From positions 15,486,913 through 15,550,912 of the forward strand of contig OX359286.1 of NCBI GenBank assembly GCA_947179155.2: DNA of 64,000 nucleotides, read 5' to 3'. Position 1 is the first letter of the stretch; the number at the start of each line of letters is the position of its first letter. This stretch comes from Hedera helix (lineage: Eukaryota; Streptophyta; Magnoliopsida; Apiales; Araliaceae). This document shows, piece after piece, positions 1 to 12,927 of this stretch. The translations under genes were made by a program, and so were the position numbers. A model generated the notes under the pieces. The model worked only from the letters and a program-made list of their open reading frames with translations. It did no database searches and had not been told where the DNA came from.

Positions 1-1140
1 TGTTGCTTTTCCCAATCAAGCCGCTGAGCAACTCACACAATAACTGGTTCCCGAAATGGCATTGGTTCTAGGATTACCACCAATGAGCATGCCTAGATAA
101 GAAAGTGGAAAGTCCTCACTTAAACAACCAACTAAAGAGGATTATGTTAGAAGTTTCTTACTTATCCCCTAGACTAAAGTTGGACAAATTGACTCTCATC
201 TCAGAGATTGCCTTAAACACTTGAACAACTGTTAATACGTTCTTAAATACTTGAATAACTTCAAAAGAAAAATGATAGTATCATCTGCAAATTGAAGGTG
301 AGTCACCCTCACTTCCTCCCCGTTCAGGCTTCTACTACACAATCCTTCACTAAACCACACTTCTCACCTGTTTTAAGCATTCTACTTAAGACAGCAAGTC
401 ACTAAAGTAAACCATAGAGGCGATTAAAAATCCCCTGCCTAAGCTGTAGAAGCTCTAAAGTAAGACTTAGGCTCCTCATAACAGTCATCGCAAAATGAGT
501 CAAAGTAAAATACTGCTTATTCCAAGATTGTTACTACTCCAAAGCCCTTCCTATCCATAACCGTATCCAAAAAGTCTCAACTAGCTCTATCTTAAACTTT
601 GTCAAAATCCTATGAAGCACTTCTAGGCCCATCCTCTCCTTCCTGAAAGCATCCTCCACCACCTCATTAGCCACCAACATAAGATCTAGAATTTGCTTCC
701 CCCAACAAAGGCACTTTGGGAATCTGAAACTCTCTCCCATACTACTACTCGTCTCTTAGATTAAAATCTTATACACACTTGTGACAAGACTAATAGGCCT
801 AAAATGTTGAATTTGATAGACTGGTCATGGTCCTCCACCTGATTGCATTGTACTCGAGGACCACAAAAAGGCCTTCCGAGAGAGCACATGCTGAACCTGA
901 TTATAAATTCATCCTCCTAGTCATTTTATAAGATGAACCTGTCTATTCACGTAGGTTCAAGTTGCTCCTCATATCTATTCCAAGTGCAGTGCGGTTTAGA
1001 GAGCATGATATTTTAAAGACACAAATCCCCTCCTAAGTACTACCTCAGGTTAGACAATCTGTGACGTCCATCAACTCCACTCAAAAGACCAAATAATCTC
1101 TAGGTCTATTAGGACCGTACTCCAAGGTGAACCACCACTA
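1..1140 (-). mobile_element. Decayed L1-type LINE remnant, antisense
   Basis: Reading the minus strand from right to left gives pieces of LINE ORF2 in the correct order. Around 1140-840 are endonuclease-like pieces, including a GGD box and an LDRF-like end. Around 810-765 is the RPISL-VxxxYKIL start of the reverse transcriptase. At 740-620 is a QILDxxLVANEVVED segment. A FADDT catalytic box lies at 277-291, and a PxSYLGMxIGGNPR segment lies around 120-60. Spacing between motifs is shorter than in intact elements and stop codons are frequent, so the copy has internal deletions and is dead. The element continues past the left edge. It lies upstream of the first visible TAF5 exon, probably in a TAF5 intron. 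Confidence 0.8.
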
Positions 1141-1306
1141 ACTACATCCGCGAATGTATAAATGAATAGATAAAGAATAAGACTATTGTAAAACTTGAAA
1201 ATTAGAAGCTACCGAGATATACTTCAATATTGCTCAAATTGTTGTCTTTGCAACCCTGTTCATCCCATAAAGATCTAAAGACTATAAATGTTTCTCGTAC
1301 TGCTGA

Positions 1307-1713
1307 TGATGGGGATCGATTTACAAGATGTTGTCGGCGTGGATGATTTATTTACTACTATTATTATGTTATTAGTAGTTTGTTCTTTTTATTTAGAATA
1401 TTAGTTATTATTGTTTTATTTGGTTTTAGTTATTGGTTTATTTTAAGTTGTGATGTCTTTTATTGAGTCAAAGCCCAAATTGGATTGTTAGTCTTCATCT
1501 ATAAATATGATGTAATCGTGGAGCACAATTTACTGATTAATAGAATATTGTTTTGAGCTCTAATTTGATTGTGATCAATTCCATTCTTCTGTGGTTGAGG
1601 ATTCTAGCCTTCCTAGGGGTAGTGATGTGCAGAGCATTGCCCTAGTTTTAGCTTTTCTTATTTTTCAAATTAAATTCCAGAATTATCCATCACCAAAAAA
1701 TTGTCCCACGTCA
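1307..1713 (+). repeat. Solo LTR of a small LTR retroelement (copy 1)
   Basis: The block begins TGATGGGGAT and ends CCCACGTCA, so it has TG...CA ends with a short terminal inverted repeat. The five bases on either side are GCTGA and GCTGG, a 4/5 target duplication. It contains a TATAAATA box near 1500. A clearly homologous copy occurs at 38413-38745, which defines a dispersed family. No internal coding or priming site accompanies it, so it is best read as a solo LTR or one terminal repeat of a TRIM-like element. From 1714 to the first TAF5 exon at 2138 I see only AT-rich, intron-like sequence. Confidence 0.7.
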
Positions 1714-2137
1714 GCTGGCTTTTTCATAATTGAAAGCTTTCATCTACTATGCAAATTCTGTGACAAAATTTCCTATCACACTGCTGTAAAGCAATGAATT
1801 GGGAAGATAGAATAGGTGCAAATGTTAAAAAGAAATATAGATGATCCAAATCTGATAAAACATTTTATGCTGTGTGTTTATAGTTATAAGAATTATATAA
1901 AATTAAGTAGAGTTGTATCTTTATTATTTAATCAACTAATCCCTTTTTTGTTCCTTTTAATTTTGGGATTTGGTTGGAATGTTAATTATAGTGTAGAACT
2001 GATTTGGCATTATCTGTTGAAAGTTCTGGTTTCAAGAGATTTTCTTCTTCACTTTTCTTCTCTTCTCCTGCTGTACTTTCATTGTTCATCTTGTTTTTGC
2101 CTTCTTTTACTCTTCTCTTACCATATAAATGAAACAG

Positions 2138-5100
2138 TTGCTTGAAGATTCTTTAGAAGAACGGTTGGAGAAGGCAGGGGGTTTGCTTTCAGATTCAGAA
2201 AAGACGGAAGGAGAAACCAAGGAAGGGGAATCAGAAGAAAATAAGGTACCAAATATGCTTCAGATTTTGCATTTATTTTTGTGTTCCTTCCCCCTTCCAT
2301 TTGCCTACTAAAAGCAGCTGTACTTTACTTGTCATGAATTTTGGTTACTTTATTTAATGGAATTTTATAACATTATCTTGCTGAACTGTTTAATTGTTTT
2401 TAAGACGCTTTTCATTTTAGAAGTTTCTTATTTCTTGTTCAGAAAAGATCAGTGGAGGGAGGAAAGCAAGGTACATCACTAAAAAAGTTGAAAAAAGACA
2501 AGGTTGTTGGTGCAACAGGGAAAGCTGCTAAGACTGAGGGAAACACCGTATCTGTGGCACCGCGTGTCAAACCAGAGCTTGCTTTGCCAGTAATGTATTT
2601 TTCAGGATTCCTTCTTTTAAGTTTTCCTATAACTGTAATGTGGTTACATCTTTTGAAATTTAGCTGCTGACTATTACATAATTTTTTGGCTTTTGGTTAA
2701 TTTGTTATCTAATGCATACTTCTTGCCTGAGCTTATTCAGATGATAGTGTTACCTGTTAAAATATATGAAAGAAAATTCACCATTAATTGCATTTGCTGG
2801 TAGTTATTATCACAAGATTCACAACTAATACCAAAAAGACTAGCTGCATGTTACTTGGTTAATGATTTTTAAGGAATAGGGAAGTTAGCAATTGTAAGGT
2901 GCAAGCTTTTATTGGTGGTTGATATCTATGTGGATCGGCATGTGCTCTTGTCCGAAATTCTTGATGAACCAAAACAAGGGGATAGGTGGGTGGAAAACCT
3001 TGTACATAACTAGCGTCCGTACAAAAGAAGTATAAATAAATGAATGGATTAGAACGAACTTTACAGAGGAGTTTAGTCTAGTAACTAGTAAAGGTTTAAA
3101 CATATTATTAAAAAAAACTTGTAAGGTTTAACAACATTATCATAATTTCACAACTGTCATGTCAATTATGATTTCACGCCATTTTTATACAGATATTTTT
3201 TTAATTGCTTTGGGACAGAGTCCCAGGATGACACATCAACGGTGCTCATTAAATTGAATAATATAATATGCATGCAATTTCTTCTGTTACTTGGGAGTTG
3301 GATATGTAAGCATGCTATTTATTTTATAATGTTTTATTTTGATTTCAGACCAACAGAGGTAGAGCATTCTATTCTTGAAGACCTACGAAACCGTGTACAG
3401 TTGAGCAATGTGGCGCTGCCCTCAGTCAGTTTCTATACTTTCATTAACACTTATAATGGGTATATCTTTTGATTGCATCAATTTTAATCCTTCACCTGTA
3501 AATAACAGGCACTCAATTGCTAATTGCTATGCCTATTGTTTTCTAGTTTGAACTGTTCATCAATATCCCATGATGGATCATTGGTTGCCGGTGGATTCTC
3601 AGACTCATCACTAAAGGTCTTCCTTTTGTGCCGATGTAGCTTTTCAAATTTGCTTCTAGTTATTTTTTTGTTTGCTAATTTTAAAGTGTATTTTGCAGGT
3701 TTGGGACATGGCGCTTCTTGGGCAACAAAATGATGTCTGTAAGTCCTTGTAATAAAATGGTCTTATTTTTCATTAGGCCAAGTGATTGTGCTGATAGATC
3801 TCAAATATACTTGTTCCATTCTCTCTGTATAAAGTGGCAAAGAAGACAACTATTTTGGTCGACAACATTACCTAACATGTAAATGTGTCTAGAGGGGTGG
3901 AAGAGCGGTTTATAACTTCCTTTGAGAAAGAGTTTTCTTTTGCACAAGTATATAACTAGAGAAAGCACAAGAGCAATGCAAGATTGGTTTACCTAGCGAT
4001 TAGGACACAATGTTTTAGTTGTATTCGGTTTACGTGTATATTTACCTATAATAATGTATATGATAATTAAGCTTTGGTGTTCTTTGGAAGCTTAAGACAG
4101 AGCTGGGTTTTATAAGTTATTTAAAATGCTTTTTTGTTCCGCGAGGAATTTGTCTAAGGTCATTTAGGATCTTAATGTTATTTTTAAGTTGACCAGTGAG
4201 GCACTGCTAGTTGATATGATAATTTGATTTAATTTCTTATGGGGAATTCAGGTAATATTTCATCATCATCACAACAATTGGTGCAAACCAAACATTCATA
4301 ACAACCCCATCTTTGCCACCACTTCCACCGAAACCAGCATCAGATTTTTTCATCTTCATTGTCATTGAATATTTATCTTACCCCTCGACGCTATGCGACT
4401 CCACATAATCCTCTTGTTGTGCATTCTTTATTTCAAGATTTTTATCCTTTCTGAGAACTCTCGGAAGAGGTTCAAATGTGTTGTCATTGTCGTCTTTTCA
4501 TGACAAGAACCACCATAACTTATCTTTGCATGCTTTCTCTCTGTTTCCAAGTCACCAATCACCTTTGCTCTATGACTGTTCAAAGCTTATAATTTCTAGT
4601 ATGGAACTTGCAGAACCCCAACTTGAAGGAGGATGACCCAAAGTTAAACATTTATTATGAATCCGTTGCCAGCACTCTCAAATGCACTCGGGTGCGTTGC
4701 CAAGGCGATAAGGTGACGCAATGTGTACCTAAAGCGCCTTAGCTCATTTAAGCTGAGGTTGTTTTGATGGTGAAGCCCAGTCAATGCCATGGGCCGTCAA
4801 GGCGATTGCCTCTTTTGCAATGGATGTTTTCCCTTAATAACGTTTAGGTCTCCTATTTCAAGAAGATGAACTATTTCGTCCTCCATTTCTACCCTGTCTA
4901 ATAATATCTACTTTTTTTTCAAAAAATTTGCACTTAACATGACTACTGATGCTTAAAGTTACAAATTCAAGATTTTGGAAATATGATGCCCTACTAACAT
5001 GACTGCTTACTTTCCTCTAATATTTTCCATTAATTTTATTGTAATAATTATTGAAAATACATGGCAATATGTCCTACAAATATTACTGCTTACTTTCCTA

Positions 5101-8100
5101 TAATATATTCCATTAATTTTATTATAATATTTATTGATAGTAGTTGGCAACTTGTGTTTCAACAAGCCATGAAAGTCTTGAAGCTCTATAATCTTTGTGA
5201 GTTGAAAGTATGCTGTTAAAATAAGACAGCTGCACTTGTAGGAATTAGTATTTTTTGCATTTTACTTGGCAATTAGAACATTAGGATGTAGTCAGCTTTA
5301 GATAATCTCTTCTGTTTTCAAAATATTTGGGTATAAACTTGATTGTTTTTGTTAGTTAACTTGCACAGAAGTGAAAGGAAATCTGGTTTTGAAATGTTAG
5401 TGCAGCTATTTTGCAGGATGACACTGATTTGGCACGCGCTGAAAATATACTTGGATCAAATGTTCGGAAAAGATCTTATACATTATATCGGGGTCATTCT
5501 GGACCTATTTATTCGGCCACTTTTAGTCCTTTCGGGGATTTTCTTTTGTCGTCTTCATCTGATTCAACAAGTATGTTATGCTTAGTTTCATTTGCATGTT
5601 TATCCTACACACCGTCCCAGATTAACTGACCTACTTTTCTTAATTGTGTTTGGCACATATATGGATTTTATTTTATATTCTATATGTTTATATATTGTAT
5701 TTTTTCAAATTTATTAAAAGAATATATAAATGATTTTTTGACGTGTCTTAATATTCATGCCAAAATCAACCAGAAAAGGGGGTAAACTTAAACTGGGAGG
5801 GTTTACTAGTTTTGTAACTATGGTTAACTTGAATTACTTAATTTTTAATGCAGTTCGGTTGTGGAGCACGAAACTAAATGCAAATCTTGTTTGCTATAAG
5901 GGTCATAATTATCCTGTGTGGGATGTTCAGGTAAGAATTTTATATATAAAGTTATTTTTAGTGCTTTGTTTGTAACTTCTTAGCAAGAGACTAGACAAAA
6001 TGGGAAACAGCCATTTTGATCCAGCCAAGCTAAATTCTGAATGCTTGTTCTAAAATCCCCGTCATAATAGTTTCACAGTTACATCAAGTGCCAAACTAGC
6101 ATAATATTATTATTTTTCATTGTTTTCCGTATTGAGTAGAAATGTTATAAGAAAACTAAAAGCGATAAACTGGATAACTTTGCCAATCTAAAGTAGTTTT
6201 TTTTTGGCAATCATTATTGCTTTTCCTTTTTTCACACACAAAAATGTATATACATATAAAGGTATAGCAATTGTATGATATAGCATTAGTAAGCTACACA
6301 TTCTATGAGCAATATGTTGTACATCACTTGTTCCTTGGCTAATTGCTTAATTTGTAAGGGTAATTCTTGGAAGCTACTATGTAGGATCACCAAACATTAA
6401 TAGACCTGTTATCTATACACGATAATGTGTGTATGGATGGACGGGCTTATTACATGTACTAATACAGTCTGGAAGACTGGGAGTGCATGCAACATATATT
6501 TTCCTTTACCAGTTACTCCTTTCCATTTCCTTCACAGATATATATTAATGCATGTTTAGTGCTAATAGAAAGACGCGCGCTTGCAGAAGCAACTAATTTC
6601 ATATAATTTTTCTTATACGAATTTGATTGCAGTTTAGTCCACTAGGACATTATTTTGCCAGCTCTTCACATGATCGAACAGCAAGAATTTGGTCAATGGA
6701 CAGAATACAACCTCTGAGAATAATGGCAGGGCACTTATCTGATGTTGATGTGAGTATCTTAGCTTACGCTTGGTTGTTCCTAAAATGAGATAATTTCAAA
6801 TTTATTTTTGGGTTTTGTGATTGAGCTCAAGCCATGCTCCTTTTTATATGATGTATCTTATTTTATATATATATATGGAAATTGATTTATATGTTGACTA
6901 ATTTTATGACAAATTTGAAATGCGACTAACGTGAAATCCTAAGCTATAAGATAGAATAATAATGTATAGGTCCCTTATTTATTCCCTCCTATCCCATGTA
7001 TCCACACGCTTTTGTATTTAATATCCCCACAAATTTGTCGTGTCATATGTACTAACACTCTTTTAATCATATGCAAAGTTAATTTAAATTAAAATCGATT
7101 TCATTTCTCAGTGTGTGCAATGGCATGCAAACTGTAACTACATTGCAACCGGATCAAGTGACAAAACTGTTCGCCTATGGGATGTACAGAGCGGTGAATG
7201 TGTTAGAATTTTCATTGGCCATAGGAGTATGATCTTATCCTTGGCAATGTCACCTGATGGTCGATATATGGCATCTGGTGATGAAGATGGAACAATTATG
7301 ATGTGGGATCTATCTAGTGGTCGCTGTGTTACTCCTTTGGTCGGTCATACCTCTTGTGTGTGGACACTTGATTTCAGGTTAATATCCTTTCCTGAATAAA
7401 AGCGGTTCACTCATTCTTAATTTCTCCTCCTGTGTTTTCCCGTTTACTGCCGAGTGATAAAGTCGTCAAATTGCTGGATAACTTGATAATCATTTCATTT
7501 CTTTTGGATTCCTTCCTTTATTTGTTTCAGTTGTGAAGGTTCACTTCTTGCATCTGGTTCTGCTGATTGCACAGTAAAATTGTGGGATGTGACCTCGAGC
7601 ACAAGGGTACCAAAAACCGAAGAAAAGTAAGCAATGTGCATGACATATTTTACCTCAATTTATTGTTCTTTCTTTGCTATTATCGTATACTTTGTAGACA
7701 TTTACCGTCTGTCATATTCTATCAGCAAAAGTGGAAGTACTACTACCAGGCTCCGATCGCTGAAGACACTGCGCACGAAATCTACTCCAGTCTACGCTTT
7801 ACGGGTAATATCTCCATCTTAAAGAGAATAAATTTTACAACTGTTTGTAAACTAGTTATTGTACACCATTTAATCAGAACCTGCCAACTCTGCATTTCGA
7901 GGGAAAATCGAGGAACTTTGATTGTGTTAACAATAATTAAATCGATTTATCATTTGGGTAAATAATATTACATAATCTGTTAACACAATCAAAATACTAG
8001 TTTACAGTTAGTTTGTATAGAATTGATTCTCTAGCTCAAGTATTCAATTGTTATTTGGCATATTATTTATGGAAAATATTTTTAAAGAAGCTAACTGTAT

Positions 8101-8174
8101 ACTCCTTGTTATGCAACCAGTTCTCGCGAAGAAATCTTCTCTTTGCTGCTGGAGCTCTCTCTACAAATGGGTAA
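2138..8174 (+). CDS. TAF5: TAF5, TFIID subunit 5, C-terminal WD40 part (5' exons missing)
   Basis: TAF5 is a core scaffold subunit of the general transcription factor TFIID in the nucleus. Its C-terminal WD40 propeller contacts histone-fold TAFs. Exons I infer: 2138-2245, 2443-2594, 3349-3459, 3547-3616, 3699-3738, 5406-5570, 5854-5930, 6633-6749, 7112-7377, 7531-7626, 7726-7804, 8121-8174 (stop TAA 8172-8174). All introns are GT-AG and the phases match, giving 1335 nt, or 444 residues plus stop. The first two exons encode an acidic then lysine-rich linker (EDSLEERLEK). The third opens with ILEDLRNRV. WD-type ends then follow in order: VWDM, LWST, IWSM, RLWDVQ, MMWDLS, KLWDVT. The product ends FSRRNLLFAAGALSTNG. 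The N-terminal LisH/NTD2 half is not in 1-2137. Family assignment is by recognition of the plant TAF5 sequence. Exon 5406 uses the acceptor at 5404-5405; a second AG at 5415-5416 would break the frame. Confidence 0.93.
3739..5405 (+). other. Long TAF5 intron (1.67 kb)
   Basis: This is the longest intron between visible TAF5 exons. It carries no conserved coding sequence. A locally GC-richer stretch at about 4670-4830 repeats GGCGAT/GCGCC-type motifs and looks like a transposon scrap that I cannot assign. A short tandem duplication lies near its 3' end (5002-5150). Confidence 0.5.
5002..5150. repeat. Diverged tandem duplication, unit about 83 bp
   Basis: Two adjacent copies each begin ACTGCTTACTTTCCT and continue through an AT-rich segment containing ATTCCATTAATTTTATT-like sequence. 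The first starts at 5002 and the second at 5085. The second copy is partial and carries several substitutions. It lies inside the long TAF5 intron. Confidence 0.7.
7822..8033. mobile_element. Foldback/MITE-like element in the last TAF5 intron
   Basis: The outer arms, about 7822-7857 and 7996-8033, are inverted copies of about 35 bp with some mismatches (AGAGAAT...GTAAACTAGT in one orientation). Nested inside is a second, perfect 16-bp inverted pair, TTTGATTGTGTTAACA at 7917-7932 and its complement at 7978-7993. The structure lies wholly within the 7805-8120 intron and is removed by splicing. No target duplication was clear, so the superfamily is not assigned. Confidence 0.65.
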
Positions 8175-11100
8175 AGGATATCGGCCTTCTTTGTTTGAAT
8201 ACTTGACTAAGCAGAAATCGGGTTGTAATGGTATGCACAATTTTTTTGGCGTGCCAAATGTCTCCTTAGTCTAGTTTGCACTTTTGCCCTTACAATCGCA
8301 GAAAATCGTGTATAAACTGTGGACTAGCTTTACGCACGATGACTTAATAATCTTAAAAGGTGATATTAGCACGACGAGCTGAATGAATTTTATTATTTAT
8401 TATATGGAATTATGGACCTTAATGGGTTTAAGATTTGCAGCTTTCATACAATGTAGAAGTCAAAAATTGGTATTTACGGTCAATGTATTTACAAGCTGAG
8501 AAGGGTTAAAATGGTAATATTTAGATGTAATGAGAGTCAACTTATTAATGTGAATTCTTATTCCATTTTTTGTACATATATATAAAAATAAAAATAAAAA
8601 ACTAACAATAAGAAAAGAATATAATGATACTGGGTTTTTTAATAGATACTCTCTTTATAGGGTACAATAATTTAGCAAGAAAAAGGAACTTATTTTTATT
8701 TTAGTTTTTTTGGAGAATTTATACCATTATAATTCAGTAATCTAACATGCGGAAGGGGGTCAGTAGGCGACTTGGGAGAAATTACCTTTTTCATATAGCG
8801 TTTTTGTTAATTTTGAATTTGCTCAGGTATAGACTTGAATATATAGCCTTGCCTAGTAAAGTGTTTTCCTATTATGGAACTTTTGTTTACGTTTGAATAA
8901 GTTTGAATGCGATTGAATAAATTATTTAGACTATTTATTTTATAATTTTTAAACTCTGAATGAATCTTTTGAACGAGTCAGTCGAAAAATTCAGTAAAAA
9001 ATAGTACTGAATGATATTTTTACTTATATATTCTCATTTACAATTACAAATTACTTTTAATTTTCATCTTGTCTTATTATTGTAAATAAATTTTGTTATG
9101 TTCAATTTTTTTTTTAATTTTTTTTTAACAAATTAGTAACAAATTTAATGAATGTTATAATCTTTTGTTTTGATTTTATAGATCGATAAAATGTCATTAA
9201 TATTTTTAATTTTTAAAATTATATTAATAATATTATACTCCATTACAGATTGTTCAAAAGTTTATATGTTTGTTTGATTCTTAATTGAATTATTTATGTT
9301 TGTTTTATTATTATTTAAATACATGCATATGTGTGTTAATCCTGTTATTGTTATTTGTTTTTATTATTAACTTTTATATATATATATACTATTATTTGTT
9401 TATTATTTGTTATACCACTATGAAAGGTAAGAATTTACTACTAATTTTTTAATATAATAAAAGTAAAAATATCAATAAATAGAAGAATTTTATTTAATTT
9501 TTATATAAAGTATTTTAAAGTGTGAATATGAAAAAATAAATTAAACAATTTAAAATGTTAAATTCACTTCAATATTTAAAAAAATAAGTATGATTTTTTA
9601 ATACATATTTTGGGTTAAAATAAAAAACACTGTCATTCAATTATTTTAGACGAATCAGTTAACATACGGCTTCTTTCATTCTGTGTTAAATTTCAATCGA
9701 ATATTTATTTTATTCATTTTGTTCAGCTATTTAGAACTTTTCATTCAGTTTTATCAAACAATGTCTATGTTATTTTTTTTTGAAGCTCTATTTTTTTAGA
9801 GTATAATATAATCTCATAATTAAATACATTATAATTATTATAAATATCAAGGAGAATTAATCAAACATTGCACATAGGAGAAAAAAATAAACTAACAAAC
9901 AAATCTTTAACTCACCTAAACTCGTAGTACCTCAATCTAAAGAAGGTTAGTAAACATGGAAATGTTGTATACTCCAATATATTCACAATTTCTGTTGTAT
10001 TGTACTCCTTCCAGTCCAAAAGCAAAAATATATTAGAACTTTTTAAGTCAATTTATATATATAATCATAAAATTCACAATTTATATAATCAACAAATATA
10101 GTGATTAATAGTAATTTTCAATAATTACAATTGTTTGTACTAAAAAAAAAATACATGTCAATTATGAATTTTATAAAATTTACAAATGAACTCAAAAAAT
10201 AAAAATATGTCGCTTGGAATAATGGGGTTAACTTTCAATACTGGGGAGACGGACTTGTTCGTTGATCGGATAATTAAAAGAATTAATTAATATTTTTATA
10301 AGTAAAAATAATAGTTTTATAAATTTTTTTGTATATGAATAATAAATAAATTTCAGACTTATGAGAAGGAGATCTTGTAAAAATATCAATATTTATTTGT
10401 GGAAATAACAATTCTTTTAAAAGATAGTTGGTTTTTGATTACAGTATGACGGTTCCATTTTGGGCTCAAAAATACTAAAAGATTAATAACGTCAGAACAA
10501 TAATTACGTTATCAAAAAAAATATATGCTTAATTATATTTTTATATATATTTTAATAATAATTTACATTTTTAACGATATTTATTATTTTAATAATATAA
10601 TTATTGCTGATAGTATCAACAGCCCTAACAAAACTTGAATAATCAAATTCCAAGTAAAGCCTTCTTTAGTTTGCTTAACAATCTAACTTCATATAGAATG
10701 ATTGGGTACAAGTACAACCACAAAACTCATATCATCTAGTTGATGACTATCGCAATCACTACTTTGTTTTTTATTCCCCAGTTGCTTCCCCTTTTTTAAT
10801 TGAACTAAATATGCTATTACATTGTTGTTGTTTAAGTTTAAAAATTAGGAGTCAACCCATTACATATTTTATTCAATTTTCTCAAATGCACATCCTGTAT
10901 CAAATTATTTAATAATAAATTTGATATTATAATTCAATTAATTTTGTGAATATGATATTTTAAAAAAAATTATATATTATTAATACAATTAATCGTGTAA
11001 TTTAATAAAATTTCAAATTTAATTGAAAATAATTTAATTAAATAATTACATTGTTTAATTATTAAAAGTTTCTCTAACTAAAGTAATGAAATGTAATCTA

Positions 11101-11765
11101 ATTTTATTCAACAGTAATTCAAAAATATATATGATTAAATTATATTTGGTAAAAACTTTAAAAAAATATTTTTTAATAATTTTTTCGAGTTAAAGTAATT
11201 GGATATAATGTGATTTATTCGGCAATGATTTCCATTAGATTGAATAGAATTTAATTTAATTGTATTCAGAGAGAAAAAAAAAAAAGTAAGCAAAGATATT
11301 GTAAATTCGTTTTTATTTTTTTTTGCAAACCCTTGGAATAAAATAAAGGAAGATTTATTTTTTAATAAAAAATATTCGAATTACATGTAACTTAGAGTCC
11401 AAGGGATATCCATCAATCTACATCAAGAGAATCTAAGCTCTCAAAAGAAGAAAAAATTTAACTTTGTGTAATTAAATATTATTTACAGCATGCAAGCCTG
11501 CAATACTTGATATTTATTTGAAATTTGAATTGAATGATTGTTTATTATTTTTCATTGATTTTTGAGTTAAAATCGCACTATTTAAAATTATAATTCATTT
11601 TTAAAATTCATTTCGCATAAATTCAAGAAATTTCATATTATTATTTTTAGTTTAATTAATTACATCAAAAATAATTATATGTATAATTTTTATTTGAAAC
11701 CACGAATATTCACCCTCATTAATATAGTACTTAAAAATCATTAAAATTGGTACTCCCCTTCAGAA
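8175..11765. other. AT-rich intergenic region downstream of TAF5
   Basis: The first few hundred bases should hold the TAF5 3' UTR and polyadenylation signals; I could not fix the cleavage site. The rest is strongly AT-rich with no supported gene. The segment around 8886-9768 has loosely similar inverted ends (TTTGAATAAG... on the left, TTTTATCAAACA on the right), reminiscent of a non-autonomous hAT element. The match is weak and is not listed as a separate element. Confidence 0.5.
10005..10228. mobile_element. Stowaway-like MITE (candidate)
   Basis: It is flanked by TA on both sides (10003-10004 and 10229-10230). The left end, CTCCTTCCAGTCCAAAAGC, resembles the CTCCNTCCGTCCC terminus of Stowaway MITEs. 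The right end, read in reverse, runs ACCCCATTATTCCAAGC and aligns loosely with it, and the similarity continues inward through AT-rich sequence. It would be an old, diverged copy. Confidence 0.5.
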
Positions 11766-12180
11766 TGTCTAAGGGACGCACACAGCTGGTGATTGTAGCA
11801 ACCTCATATGAACAGTAATGCAGAGTACCTTATCCTCAACATTAATCCTGTCTCCCTGATTGACGCTGCGCCATCAGCACTATTATTGCGAACGCAACCA
11901 CAATCAACGGACAGAAATCAATCTCAACCAAATCAACGGCCTCATAAAAAGAATCCGTCAAATCAAAAACAGACACGTAGCCTTCCCCAAAATGGAAAAG
12001 TTATCTGCACCTTCCCCCAACAGGCCCCCACAGTACAATAAAAGCCTCTGGAGCTCCTTTTAAATGACAAGTCTAATCCCTTTCCATTTCCCTCCTTAGA
12101 AACTGTATTTCTATTGCCTCTCTTTAGTTTTTGTTGTCGTTGAATTTTCTCTCTGCGCATTCTTTAATCTCTTTTGTTTA
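11766..12180 (+). promoter_or_regulatory. Probable promoter and leader of the MIR156 transcription unit
   Basis: This stretch is less AT-rich than its surroundings. It has a CCTTCCCCCAACAGGCCCCC block, a TATA-like AATAAAAG at 12037-12044, and then a pyrimidine-rich stretch (CCCTTTCCATTTCCCTCC) of the kind found at plant transcription starts. It lies about 0.8 kb upstream of the MIR156 hairpin on the same strand. The link to the microRNA gene is inferred from position alone. Short reading frames in it look like chance. Confidence 0.35.
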
Positions 12181-12665
12181 TTCAAATGTGTATTTTATTT
12201 AAATAATTTATAACATTGAAAATTATATTAATATAATAATTTTTTTTATAAATTATTCAATTAAACGATTTAATTTAAATGATCGACATTCAAGAATTTT
12301 GTTATATATAATAACTCATGTAATAATATGTATAATATTTTAATCTAAAAATAATAAATTTTTTTATTTTTATATTATGAATTTCATTATTTTTATATTA
12401 AATTATCATGCTTATTATTATTATATAAATTATTACTTATAACAAAATCGAAATTTAAATTCGCAGTAAACATTTGAATTTGTGGTGATAAATTGGTCCG
12501 TATATATATGCACACCTGTATGGTCTGCATGTAAGAGAGAGAAAATGCAAGTGGTTGGATAATCTTGACATTATTAAGAGTGAGATCAATTCTGCTTTTT
12601 CTGCTCTGGATTCTTTTTTCTTGGTTTCTGGAGAAAACCCTAGATGGATGGAGTATATGCTACTA

Positions 12666-12675
<10 letters not shown>

Positions 12676-12721
<46 letters not shown>
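12676..12721. repeat. (TA)n microsatellite
   Basis: An uninterrupted TA dinucleotide tract of about 23 units lies upstream of the MIR156 hairpin, probably within its primary transcript or promoter. Confidence 0.95.
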
Positions 12722-12724
<3 letters not shown>

Positions 12725-12927
12725 CTTTTAAACTTTTTTTTTAATCTTTAATGGGTATATATTAAATATTTTTTAAACTTTTTTTTATCTCTTTAATGGG
12801 TATATATATTTCTTATTGTGTGTTTGTATTTTTTCCAGTTCTGAGTGAAAATTTTATTTAATTTTTGTTATTCAGTGTTTTTGGATTGTTACCATATTTG
12901 GGAAAGCAGAGGTAGTATTATGAGTTT

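Noticed and set aside
1816..2145. Forward open frame of 109 codons before the first TAF5 exon
   Set aside because: It is rich in Leu, Phe and Tyr, as expected of AT-rich intron sequence, and runs across the splice acceptor at 2136-2137.
8886..9768. Possible non-autonomous hAT element
   Set aside because: The ends (TTTGAATAAG... and ...TTTTATCAAACA) are only loosely inverted and no 8-bp duplication was seen.
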